64,000 bases of DNA from Bacteroidales bacterium (GTDB lineage Bacteria > Bacteroidota > Bacteroidia > Bacteroidales > WCHB1-69). Shown here piece by piece: positions 18,153 to 26,114 of the stretch. Positions within the stretch are counted from its first letter, which is position 1, and every line of letters starts with the position of its first letter. The stretch is from contig JAKSMI010000002.1 in assembly GCA_024400635.1 (NCBI GenBank), positions 370,305-434,304 on the forward strand, written 5' to 3'. The notes below the pieces were generated by a model. That model worked only from the letters and a program-made list of their open reading frames with translations. It was not told the DNA's origin and did no database searches. Made by a program: the position numbers and the translations under genes.

Positions 18153-19088
18153 TTAGTTCCTAAAGATGCTCTTATATAACTTCATTAGCTGGGCAAAATA
18201 GATGTCGCGACTGCTGATAATCATTTTATAGTGGTAGGCAATGCCTCCAAAACCCTTGTATAAACGGGCAACATTTTCATTCATTGAACCATTGAAATCC
18301 AATTCAAGTGGTGTTTCACAGTGGCGGAGAATGTATTCGTTCAAAAGAAGAAACATCGTCTTTTTGTCGGCATGCTTGTTGTCGCGTCCGGAAAACCAAA
18401 ACCAAATCCGCTGATTATCTCGTAGAAACAAAGCACCAGCAATAAGTTTCCCTTCAAATGTCACGCCAACGCTTTCTAAAAGTCCCTTTCGGCTGGCGTA
18501 ATGTGACATTTTCATCAGCGCCAAATAATCCTTAGGCTTGTAGTTGACATGACTTTGCTTTCCTTTGTTATTTTGGAAAAGACGGATAATATCTCTAACA
18601 CTTGCCCCTTCGATATATTCCAGACAATATTTCTGTGCAGACTTGATGTTGCGGGTGGTGTTTTGAGAATATCCTTGGGAGATTTCTTCGTGGCTTCGAT
18701 TCAAGTTGAGGCTGTGGGAAATCAGACTGATGGTCTTGTCTTCAATGAGTTGTGTGGGAATTTGCCGGTTGAGGATGAGGTCCACTTGACGGAATCTGGA
18801 TGGGATATGGTCAAAGAATTCCTTAACTTTGACATCAGAAATGATTTCTTTCGAAAAGATTCCTAATCTATTGGAGAAAAATGGATTATAAATGTAATTG
18901 ATGGAAAATTTCCGTCTTACCGGAAGAGGCATCACGCTTTTGTAATCGTCTTCCACCAAGGCGCACCAATTGGGACTGCTGATAGATAAAAAATCAAAAT
19001 CGGCAAAGATGGTGGTGTTTAATGACTTTTGGATTGTCAAATTCCATCTATCTTTGTCGATTTCGGAATGCTTCAAAAAGCGTATCAT
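18153..19088 (-). CDS. FemAB/GNAT-like acyltransferase
   Basis: The 311-residue protein has the two-lobed pattern of GNAT/FemAB-like proteins. The C-terminal half has a GVTFEGKLIAGALFLRD strand-turn, then WFWFSGRDN, and ends with ELDFNGSMNENVARLYKGFG, the usual last motif before the end of the fold. Such proteins transfer acyl or aminoacyl groups, in some cases in peptidoglycan or exopolysaccharide synthesis. The substrate is unknown. It starts 4 nt after the stop of methylmalonyl-CoA mutase, so it is probably the second gene of that transcript. Confidence 0.75.
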   Translation of the reverse strand: MIRFLKHSEIDKDRWNLTIQKSLNTTIFADFDFLSISSPNWCALVEDDYKSVMPLPVRRKFSINYIYNPFFSNRLGIFSKEIISDVKVKEFFDHIPSRFRQVDLILNRQIPTQLIEDKTISLISHSLNLNRSHEEISQGYSQNTTRNIKSAQKYCLEYIEGASVRDIIRLFQNNKGKQSHVNYKPKDYLALMKMSHYASRKGLLESVGVTFEGKLIAGALFLRDNQRIWFWFSGRDNKHADKKTMFLLLNEYILRHCETPLELDFNGSMNENVARLYKGFGGIAYHYKMIISSRDIYFAQLMKLYKSIFRN

Positions 19089-19092
19089 CTGT

Positions 19093-21237
19093 TTAATTCA
19101 TCAGAATATCCAGAATCTTGATAGCGCAGTCGCTGATAACGGAACCTGGTCCGAAGATGGCGGCGGCACCGGCTTTGTACAAGAAGTCGTAATCTTGTGG
19201 AGGGATAACGCCACCCACGATGACGATGATGTCTTCGCGGCCTAATTTCTTCAGTTCTTCGATAACTTGAGGAACCAAAGTCTTGTGTCCGGCGGCCAAA
19301 GAGGAAACACCCAATACGTGAACGTCGTTTTCAACGGCTTGTTTTGCGGCTTCTTCCGGGGTTTGGAAAAGAGGTCCCATATCCACGTCGAAACCGATAT
19401 CGGCGTAGCCGGTTGAAACCACCTTGGCACCGCGGTCGTGACCGTCTTGTCCCATTTTGGCTACCATAATACGTGGGCGACGGCCTTCTTTCTTGGCAAA
19501 TTCGTCGGCCATTTCGCAAGCTTTCTTGAAGCTGTCGTTATTTTTTTGTTCTGAACTATACACGCCTGTAATTAAATTGATTTTAGCTTTGTATCTGCCG
19601 AAAACTTTTTCCATTGCGTCTGAAATTTCACCCAAGGAAGCACGTTTTCTGGCTGCATCCACGGAGAGTTCGAGCAAGTTGCCTTCGCCGGTTTCGGCGC
19701 AGCGGGTGATGGCGGCCAGGCAAGCCTGTACTTCGTCGTTGTTGCGTTCTGCTCTCAATTTGGCCAAACGCTCAATCTGTGCCTTGCGAACCGCGGTGTT
19801 GTCCACTTCCAAAGTTTCGATTGGATCTTCTTTGTCCAGACGGTATTTGTTGACGCCGACGATAGATTCGATGCCGGAGTCGATTTTGGCCTGCTTTCTG
19901 GCGGCGGCTTCTTCGATTCTCATCTTAGGAATACCGGTTTCGATGGCCTTTGCCATACCGCCCAATGATTCAATTTCCTGAATGTGCTGCCAAGCTCTGT
20001 GGGCGATGAGGTGGGTAAGGGTTTCAATGTAGTAGGAACCGGCCCAAGGATCCACAGATTTGCAGACATTGGTTTCTTCCTGAATGTAAATCTGGGTGTT
20101 ACGTGCGATACGTGCGGAGAAGTCGGTAGGCAGCGCGATGGCTTCGTCCAAAGCGTTGGTGTGCAACGACTGGGTGTGTCCCAATGCGGCACCCATAGCT
20201 TCGACGCAGGTACGGGTAACATTGTTGAATGGGTCTTGTTCGGTAAGTGACCAACCTGAAGTTTGGCAGTGGGTTCTCAAAGCTAAGGATTTTGGATTCT
20301 TAGGATTGAATTGTTTAACAATCTTAGCCCAGAGCAGACGGGCGGCACGCATCTTGGCAATTTCCATAAAGTGGTTCATGCCGATGCCCCAGAAGAAGGA
20401 CAAACGCGGTGCGAAATCGTCGATGCTCATCCCGGCATTGATACCAGCGCGCAGGTATTCCAAACCGTCGGCCAAAGTGTAGGCCAATTCGATGTCGCAG
20501 GTGGCACCTGCTTCCTGCATGTGGTAACCCGAAATGGAAATGGAGTTGAATTTCGGCATGTTCTTTGAAGTAAATTCAAAGATGTCGGCAATAATCTTCA
20601 TAGAAGGAAGTGGCGGGTAAATGTAGGTGTTACGCACCATAAATTCCTTCAAGATATCGTTTTGGATAGTCCCGGTCAGTTGTTCCATAGGAACGCCTTG
20701 TTCTTCGGCGGCCACGATGTAGAAGGCCAGGATGGGCATTACGGCACCATTCATAGTCATTGAAACGGACATCTTGTCCAATGGAATCTGGTCGAACAAG
20801 ATCTTCATATCCAAGATGGAATCCACGGCCACGCCGGCTTTACCAACGTCGCCGACTACTCTTGGGTGATCGGAGTCATAACCACGGTGTGTGGCCAAGT
20901 CGAAAGCGATGGACAAACCTTTCTGGCCGGCAGCCAAGTTGCGGCGGTAGAAGGCGTTGGATTCCTCGGCGGTGGAGAAACCCGCATACTGGCGGATGGT
21001 CCAGGGCTTGTTGACATACATTGTGGAATAGGGTCCACGCAAATATGGCGGAATACCGGCGGCGTAATTCAGATGTTCCATACCGGCGAGATCTTCCTTG
21101 CCATAAACGGGCTTGACGGGAATCTGCTCAGCGGTCAACCAAGAGGTGTCGATATTGTTTTCTTTCGCCCATTCTTCAAAACTTTGTTTGTTTTCGGGCT
21201 TTTTCTTGAAATCTACTTTACTGAAATCAGGACGCAT
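19093..21237 (-). CDS. mutB: Methylmalonyl-CoA mutase, large (catalytic) subunit
   Basis: About 714 residues are read from the ATG at 21237 ([10 protein letters not shown]), the usual family start. An ATG ten codons upstream (21267) lies at or before the predicted transcription start, so it is less likely. The barrel domain carries RGPYSTMY and [16 protein letters not shown]. The C-terminal cobalamin domain carries the DxHxxG motif (GQDGHDRG, about residue 600) with the axial His, and then [14 protein letters not shown]. The enzyme converts methylmalonyl-CoA and succinyl-CoA, the core of propionate formation in Bacteroidota. No small-subunit gene is adjacent; the upstream gene is a DUF262-HNH protein. 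Confidence 0.95.
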   Translation of the reverse strand: MRPDFSKVDFKKKPENKQSFEEWAKENNIDTSWLTAEQIPVKPVYGKEDLAGMEHLNYAAGIPPYLRGPYSTMYVNKPWTIRQYAGFSTAEESNAFYRRNLAAGQKGLSIAFDLATHRGYDSDHPRVVGDVGKAGVAVDSILDMKILFDQIPLDKMSVSMTMNGAVMPILAFYIVAAEEQGVPMEQLTGTIQNDILKEFMVRNTYIYPPLPSMKIIADIFEFTSKNMPKFNSISISGYHMQEAGATCDIELAYTLADGLEYLRAGINAGMSIDDFAPRLSFFWGIGMNHFMEIAKMRAARLLWAKIVKQFNPKNPKSLALRTHCQTSGWSLTEQDPFNNVTRTCVEAMGAALGHTQSLHTNALDEAIALPTDFSARIARNTQIYIQEETNVCKSVDPWAGSYYIETLTHLIAHRAWQHIQEIESLGGMAKAIETGIPKMRIEEAAARKQAKIDSGIESIVGVNKYRLDKEDPIETLEVDNTAVRKAQIERLAKLRAERNNDEVQACLAAITRCAETGEGNLLELSVDAARKRASLGEISDAMEKVFGRYKAKINLITGVYSSEQKNNDSFKKACEMADEFAKKEGRRPRIMVAKMGQDGHDRGAKVVSTGYADIGFDVDMGPLFQTPEEAAKQAVENDVHVLGVSSLAAGHKTLVPQVIEELKKLGREDIIVIVGGVIPPQDYDFLYKAGAAAIFGPGSVISDCAIKILDILMN

Positions 21238-21271
21238 AATGCAGTTTTTTGTTATTATTTTTTTCAATCTG

Positions 21272-21279
21272 CAAAAATA
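21272..21279 (-). promoter_or_regulatory. -7 element of the mutB promoter
   Basis: TATTTTTG on the minus strand (21279-21272) matches TAnnTTTG. Transcription from here would start near 21265, which supports the downstream ATG at 21237 as the mutB start. Confidence 0.55.
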
Positions 21280-21323
21280 ATAATTTTTCGTGAGAAATGA
21301 AAGAAGATAATTTTAAGTGGATT

Positions 21324-22406
21324 TTATTTTCCGCTTTTCCGGCGGTTGCAGTCGCGGCAGAGCATCTGGCAGTTTTCGGCGATGGTGCGGCCACCGTCGC
21401 ACCACGGCGTGATGTGGTCGGCTTCCATTTGTTCGATTTCAAAGTGCTTCCCGCAAATCTTGCAGATGCCGTTTTGCCTCTCATAGACTTCGCGCTTGGT
21501 GTTGGCGTCGAAGGCGCGGATGCCGAGGTTGCGTTCGTCGCCGTCGAGGACGTAATAGTAAATGCCTTTCTTCGATTCCACGTCGCTGTCGGCCATGAGC
21601 CGCTTGATTCGGCTTTCCAACTCGCTGGCGTCATAGTCGTTGTCGTGATATTTCTCGTAGAGTGTTCCCCAGTCGATGCCTTTCATCTCGCGGCGGTAGT
21701 TGGGGAAGACGGCTTTCACCCAGTTGATGACGCTCTGGAAATGATTCCACAACGTCACCGCGCTTTTGTCGTGCTGATGGTTGCCCATATACACCTCAAT
21801 GTTGCCCTTCGAAATCCAGCTGATGGCGGTTTCGAGGTATTTCTGCCGGTTTACCTCACCAGAAACGTACTTGTTGGCGAGGTTGTATGCCGCACAGTTG
21901 TTCTTGCTGAAGTAGCGTTTCGCGTCGCTCACCCACGAGCCCGCATACACGGCGTTGCGCAATTCCTGTTCCGTCAACTCCTCGCCCGCTATGTTGATGG
22001 TCTTGAACCACTTGAGCTTCTCGCTGTCGGTGCCGCTGCAGATATAGACTTGCAGTTCGTAGTCTAAAATATGTTCCTGCTCATCGGGCTGGAGGTTGTG
22101 GAAATAGCGGAACATATAGGCGAAGTCGCCGTTCACGTACTGGCAGATGCTGATGGTGCGCTGCTGTCCGTCGATGATTTCGAAGGTGCCGTCGTCGCGT
22201 ACAGCCCAGTACATCACGTTGAGTGGAAACTCTTGGGTGAGCGTGTCGATGACGGCGTCGCGTTGTTTCTCTTTATAGACGAACTCGCGCTGGTAGGGCG
22301 GGCGCACGTCGAGTTTGCCGCCGTAAGCGCAAACGCCGTTTTCGGCATTGTCCTCGTAACCTTGCGTAAGCTCGCGGACGGTGATTTTGTGTAGTACTAT
22401 TTGCAT
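21324..22406 (-). CDS. DUF262 (ParB/Srx-like) plus HNH endonuclease protein
   Basis: The 360-residue protein has an N-terminal DUF262 domain with the DGQQR motif at residues 79-83 and PPYQREF at about 37-43. A C-terminal HNH nuclease has two CxxC pairs (CKIC at about 315 and CRDC) and ADHITPW with the catalytic His at about 331. DUF262-nuclease combinations occur in GmrSD-like type IV restriction, where the DUF262 part senses or hydrolyses nucleotides. Here both parts are in one short protein. The gene begins 6 nt after the secreted-protein gene. It is visibly more GC-rich than the AT-rich genes on either side, a sign of separate origin. A defence role is inferred. Confidence 0.85.
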   Translation of the reverse strand: MQIVLHKITVRELTQGYEDNAENGVCAYGGKLDVRPPYQREFVYKEKQRDAVIDTLTQEFPLNVMYWAVRDDGTFEIIDGQQRTISICQYVNGDFAYMFRYFHNLQPDEQEHILDYELQVYICSGTDSEKLKWFKTINIAGEELTEQELRNAVYAGSWVSDAKRYFSKNNCAAYNLANKYVSGEVNRQKYLETAISWISKGNIEVYMGNHQHDKSAVTLWNHFQSVINWVKAVFPNYRREMKGIDWGTLYEKYHDNDYDASELESRIKRLMADSDVESKKGIYYYVLDGDERNLGIRAFDANTKREVYERQNGICKICGKHFEIEQMEADHITPWCDGGRTIAENCQMLCRDCNRRKSGK

Positions 22407-22412
22407 AAGGTT

Positions 22413-22988
22413 TTATAATTCGTCATTTTGTAAATCTTCAATTTTTTTATGGTTGGCGTTGTCATAATAATCAATGAAGACACTCTCGCTGTCATCAATG
22501 AAAACAATGATAAGACCATAATCGCCGACAAGGAATGCAGAATTATAATGGCATTTCCCATCACGAAGTAATTTCTCTTTCCAAAAATCATCAGATAAAT
22601 TGTAATTTAAATCGTTATCAAAATATTCTTCGACAACAGGTTTCCCATACTTTGCTGCTATCTTGGATACAATGTTCTGGTAGTCTGCATAAAGCTGGCT
22701 CCAGCTTACAGAATATGATTCCTGGGGCAGCACCACCCGGCAGAAACTGATGATGCCGTAGTCTTGTCGGATAACGAAATTACAATCCAGATAACCTTGG
22801 AATGTACCTTGTAGTACGACTCCGTTTTCAAATGCTTTTTGATAGGTGAGACCTCTTCCCTGTAAATGTGTTTGCATTTCCTTTAAAGAGCAGTCCATGC
22901 TCTTGCCCATGAATTTCATGCGTTCTTGTGCGCTAATGCTGCTGATTCCTACAACAATGAGGAATAAAATAATGGATAATTTCTTCAT
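22413..22988 (-). CDS. Small secreted protein of unknown function
   Basis: The 191-residue product has a clear signal peptide ending around SISAQ, so it should reach the periplasm. The mature part is mixed alpha/beta with several aromatic-acidic strands. I recognise no family with certainty. It sits between the EcoRI-type methylase (24-nt gap) and the DUF262-HNH gene (6-nt gap) on the same strand. A secreted protein inside a restriction-like operon is unexpected. Confidence 0.7.
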   Translation of the reverse strand: MKKLSIILFLIVVGISSISAQERMKFMGKSMDCSLKEMQTHLQGRGLTYQKAFENGVVLQGTFQGYLDCNFVIRQDYGIISFCRVVLPQESYSVSWSQLYADYQNIVSKIAAKYGKPVVEEYFDNDLNYNLSDDFWKEKLLRDGKCHYNSAFLVGDYGLIIVFIDDSESVFIDYYDNANHKKIEDLQNDEL

Positions 22989-23012
22989 ATTTTAATAATT
23001 TTAATGTTGATT

Positions 23013-24104
23013 TTACTTTTTTGTGTTGTATTCGGCTTGTTCCTCTGCCGCCAATGGCAATGTCTCTTCCTGCTGCACGTATTGTACTGCCGGCTGGCGA
23101 CGGCGGATGAGGATGCGAGCATATTTGTTTTTTCCATTGATGCAACCATCTGCATCTTTTATTAAAGCGTATGATTTATTTGTGAGTCTTTCAATATTAG
23201 TAAAATCTCTTGCATCTAATATCTCAAACTGCTCTGGATTATATTTATCCAAAAATGTAATGGGAACACCCATTGCACCGTTGTAATCAGCGGGAATGTC
23301 GGATGTTTTATCCACATTGATGGCATCGTAATTGTCGTATTTGGGATAATCTTCAGGAGTGTATTTTTTGAAAAGAATCAAATTTTCGTGGCGCTTGCTA
23401 TGGTCAAGATTGGTGAGCCAAATTGCTTGGGCTCGACCTAAAACTTTGCCATCTTCTATTATATACGCACTTCCTTGCTTCTTATTTTTTATAAATTCTT
23501 CTTGATAATAATTTGGAACTTCAAAATGTAAATCAGTACTCATTGGTGTATTTCCAATCCACATTTTATTCTCTTTTATCAATTTGAAGCAATCTTTATA
23601 TGTAATTGCATTTTTATTTCCAATAATCACAAACTTCTTATCATATTCCATCAGTTGTGCCACATATTCCCTGAAAAGCGAAAACGGCGGATTGGTAACC
23701 ACAATGTCGGCTTGTTTCAATAGTTCAATGCATTCTTTTGAACGAAAATCGCCGTCGCCTTCAAAATAGTTGATTCCGATTTCATCAGGGTCGGGAACAC
23801 GGTTGCCGTTTTTGTCGCCGTTGTATTCCAACCAGATGGCGCGTTCCGAATCGTTTTGCGAAAACAAATCCCGCTCCTGGTTTTTGTAGCAGGTGGTAAT
23901 GAGTTTTTTCAGTCCCAATTTTTCAAAATTATAGCTGAAATAGTGAAAGAAATTGCTTACTCGCGGGTCGTCGCAGTTGCAAAGCACCACTTTGTCTTTG
24001 AAATGTTCCTTGTAGTGTTTCAGTTCGTTTTCTATATCGACGAGCTGCGTGTAAAACTCGTCTTTTTTTGCGTTTTTCGCCTGATTAAGGTTTTTGTTTG
24101 CCAT
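23013..24104 (-). CDS. EcoRI-type adenine-specific DNA methyltransferase
   Basis: The 363-residue protein matches the EcoRI methylase family. It has the N-terminal KKDEFYTQLVDIENEL segment, LCNCDDPRVSNFF (AdoMet-binding region) and the catalytic NPPF motif at residues 138-141. Such enzymes methylate adenine in short palindromic sites. No EcoRI-like endonuclease is adjacent, so it may be an orphan methylase or part of the neighbouring DUF262-HNH defence operon. The C-terminal tail is charged and low in complexity. A long structured leader and one copy of the array element lie upstream. Confidence 0.85.
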   Translation of the reverse strand: MANKNLNQAKNAKKDEFYTQLVDIENELKHYKEHFKDKVVLCNCDDPRVSNFFHYFSYNFEKLGLKKLITTCYKNQERDLFSQNDSERAIWLEYNGDKNGNRVPDPDEIGINYFEGDGDFRSKECIELLKQADIVVTNPPFSLFREYVAQLMEYDKKFVIIGNKNAITYKDCFKLIKENKMWIGNTPMSTDLHFEVPNYYQEEFIKNKKQGSAYIIEDGKVLGRAQAIWLTNLDHSKRHENLILFKKYTPEDYPKYDNYDAINVDKTSDIPADYNGAMGVPITFLDKYNPEQFEILDARDFTNIERLTNKSYALIKDADGCINGKNKYARILIRRRQPAVQYVQQEETLPLAAEEQAEYNTKK

Positions 24105-24180
24105 AATTGATTGATAGTTTTTGCAATGCTATCAATCACGAAACGCAAAAAAGAAAGGTGCTTTCCTTATTGCGCTTACC

Positions 24181-24284
24181 AAGGCAACCCTGCAAGGAGA
24201 CCTTTCGAAGAAAATAAGTACTCACACCTAAGGCATGAGCATAGCTTATACTTCTTCTTCAAAGGTTGCTTGCATGGCAATCCT
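24181..24284 (-). repeat. Long imperfect inverted repeat in the methylase leader
   Basis: Arms at 24181-24224 and 24236-24284 pair imperfectly around an 11-nt loop. Matching blocks include AAGG, TGCAAG, ACCTTT, GAAGAA and CTCA in order. It lies upstream of the methylase gene and could form a long RNA stem or be the remnant of a small mobile element. Confidence 0.55.
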
Positions 24285-24342
24285 TCACGTATTATTTCTG
24301 TGTTTTATCTCCGTTAATCTTGCAGGGTTTTCGGCAAACGCG

Positions 24343-24399
24343 AAATAATAGCTAATGCGTTATGTTATAATATGTTATTTTAAATTTCTGTTTCTTTTT
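24343..24399. repeat. Array element, copy A
   Basis: AATAATAGCTAATGCGTTAT is followed by GTTATAATATGTTATTTTAA and a T-rich tail. It is nearly identical to copies B and C. It lies between the truncated DUF1016 gene and the methylase leader. Confidence 0.85.
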
Positions 24400-24445
24400 C
24401 TTGTAATAAAATGTATTGTTATATTCCTTTAAAAATCTTAATGTC

Positions 24446-25081
24446 TCATTTTAATTTTTCCTCTATTTCCTTGTCGCTCATAGGTTCGGGCAGCATTGCC
24501 TTGAAATTGGTTATTGCTTTGCCTTCCCGTTCATATAAGCCTGTGTCAATCCAGTTGAGAAGCATGGAGCGACTCCATCCGTTTTTAATCGTTTTTCTGA
24601 CAAAAAACAAAGCTTTGTCGGCATCGCCTTTTACATAATCCATAATCACGCAATGATGTCCCCATGGAATTTGAAAAATTCCAACAAGTTGTTGGAAATT
24701 TGCATTATCCTTGCTTTCTGTTGTCAGCAAAGCATTGTCCAAACTCGTTGATTCGATTTTTCCAACAAGTTGCTGGAAAAATTCATCGCATTGATTATAA
24801 AGCAAATAAAACTTCTTGCAGTAATAAATATTTGACTTTGACAACCCTTCAACGCCAGAAAGTTCTAAGCGCAAATCCTTGCTTAATTGCATAATGACAC
24901 TTTCCCCCCAACGTTCTTCAACATGCATTTCCACAATATCACGTCCCAACAGCCAATTAAAGAAAAGTTTCTCTGAATTGACTTTTACAGCGGCTTTTAT
25001 TTGGCTGTTCTTGTATCGAGTAGCCAACGTTTTTACCCATTCTCTGTAATCATTGTCCAATATGCTGATACTTGTTCTCAT
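24446..25081 (-). CDS. Truncated DUF1016 (YhcG N-terminal) protein
   Basis: The 211-residue protein matches only the helical N-terminal DUF1016 domain, including PWGHH and the NGWSRSMLLNWID helix. Full-length relatives such as the protein at 27026-28072 continue into a PDDEXK nuclease domain. Here a stop comes just before that domain and no remnant of it is seen downstream. Compared with the full-length copy, about 28 extra residues are inserted before PWGH, bounded by two FQQLVG repeats. Each repeat is encoded by a DNA palindrome. It could be a decayed gene or a DNA-binding partner without nuclease activity. Confidence 0.75.
   Translation of the reverse strand: MRTSISILDNDYREWVKTLATRYKNSQIKAAVKVNSEKLFFNWLLGRDIVEMHVEERWGESVIMQLSKDLRLELSGVEGLSKSNIYYCKKFYLLYNQCDEFFQQLVGKIESTSLDNALLTTESKDNANFQQLVGIFQIPWGHHCVIMDYVKGDADKALFFVRKTIKNGWSRSMLLNWIDTGLYEREGKAITNFKAMLPEPMSDKEIEEKLK
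24679..24697. repeat. Palindrome inside the truncated DUF1016 gene (second FQQLVG)
   Basis: TTCCAACAA-G-TTGTTGGAA is a perfect 19-bp palindrome. It can be extended by further A/T pairs with one mismatch. Confidence 0.85.
24757..24781. repeat. Palindrome inside the truncated DUF1016 gene (first FQQLVG)
   Basis: TTTTTCCAACAA-G-TTGCTGGAAAAA is a 25-bp palindrome with one mismatched pair. It shares its core CAACAAGTTG with the palindrome at 24679. Confidence 0.85.
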
Positions 25082-25122
25082 TAATTAGTACTTTGTGTTT
25101 GAATTTGCTTCATTATCTGTTT

Positions 25123-25178
25123 TAATAGCTAATGCGTTAATTTATAATATGTTATTTTAAATTTCTGTTTCTTTTTTT
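25123..25178. repeat. Array element, copy B
   Basis: AATAGCTAATGCGTTAATTT is followed by ATAATATGTTATTTTAAATT and a T-rich tail. It is identical to copy C over about 40 nt. It lies 41 nt upstream of the start of the truncated DUF1016 gene. Confidence 0.9.
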
Positions 25179-25205
25179 CTTGTTTGTATTATAAGTTATT
25201 TAATG

Positions 25206-26033
25206 TTAAAATTCTAACTGTTTATTTTGTGAATGTTTTTCTAAAGTCAGCAGTTGTTCAATTGCCATCTTGTTTAATCGAACGGCGCGTTCGGCTTGTG
25301 TCAGTCCGAGTTTTATAAGTTCGGCATTCATACTTTCAAGATTTACCAAGACTATGAGCTGTTGTAACGTTGCGTAATCTCGGATATTGCCTGACAAATC
25401 CGGATTGTTGTCCCTCCACATTTTTGCCGTTGTACCAAATAGTGCAACATTTATGACATCGGCTTCATTTGCATATACGAAAGATTGTGCTTTTGAAGAA
25501 ATATTGTTCGTAATTAAATGGTGTTTGATGGCATCGGTGTGAATATGATAATTTATTTTTGACAACTCCCGGTTAAGATTCCATCCTAGAGAAAGACGAC
25601 TGTTTTCATCTGATTTAAGTCGTTGGTAATCTTTAATAATATACAGTTTGAATTCCGGAGATATCCAAGATGCAAATTCAAATGCAATATCTTGATGAGC
25701 AAATGTGGCAGCATAACGACCTTGTTTAGAAATCATTCCTATTGCATTTATGGATTCAATCCATCTTTTGGGTGTCAGAACAAAACTGTTTAAACCAGCC
25801 TCTTGTTCAATTGCCTCAAATTCGAGGCAATTGAAGTCGGGATTGTGAAATCTCTCCCATAGCCCAAGAAAACGCACAGTACTACGAGTACGCATCCAGT
25901 TCTGAATTACGTATCCGGGATTTTCCGAAGTCTTGTATTTGGCAATATCCGTCAAGGATATGTAGTCTCCTTGAAGCCCGTTATACTTGACTTCAATCGA
26001 TAGTCCGTTAGCACTGATTGTTGTTTTGCTCAT
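25206..26033 (-). CDS. KilA-N domain protein
   Basis: The 275-residue protein has a KilA-N DNA-binding domain over about residues 15-120. Markers are GDYISLTDIAKY, YVIQNWMRTRSTVRFLGLWE and GRYAATFAHQDIAFEFASWISPEFKLYI. The C-terminal half is helical and may mediate oligomerisation. KilA-N proteins are common in phages and near restriction systems, and most have no tested function. The start ATG lies 8 nt after array element C. A perfect 12-bp inverted repeat lies in the coding sequence at 25806-25835. Confidence 0.9.
   Translation of the reverse strand: MSKTTISANGLSIEVKYNGLQGDYISLTDIAKYKTSENPGYVIQNWMRTRSTVRFLGLWERFHNPDFNCLEFEAIEQEAGLNSFVLTPKRWIESINAIGMISKQGRYAATFAHQDIAFEFASWISPEFKLYIIKDYQRLKSDENSRLSLGWNLNRELSKINYHIHTDAIKHHLITNNISSKAQSFVYANEADVINVALFGTTAKMWRDNNPDLSGNIRDYATLQQLIVLVNLESMNAELIKLGLTQAERAVRLNKMAIEQLLTLEKHSQNKQLEF
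25806..25835. repeat. Perfect 12-bp inverted repeat inside the KilA-N gene
   Basis: TTCAATTGCCTC (25806-25817) pairs perfectly with 25824-25835 across the 6-nt loop AAATTC. It encodes residues of about 67-76. Confidence 0.9.
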
Positions 26034-26041
26034 TGATGATT

Positions 26042-26095
26042 GATAATAGCTAATGCGTTAATTTATAATATGTTATTTTAAATTTCTTTTACTGT
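26042..26095. repeat. Array element, copy C
   Basis: AATAGCTAATGCGTTAATTT is followed by ATAATATGTTATTTTAAATT. It ends 8 nt before the KilA-N start codon on the minus strand. Confidence 0.9.
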
Positions 26096-26114
26096 TTCTG
26101 TTTGTTTCTAAAGT

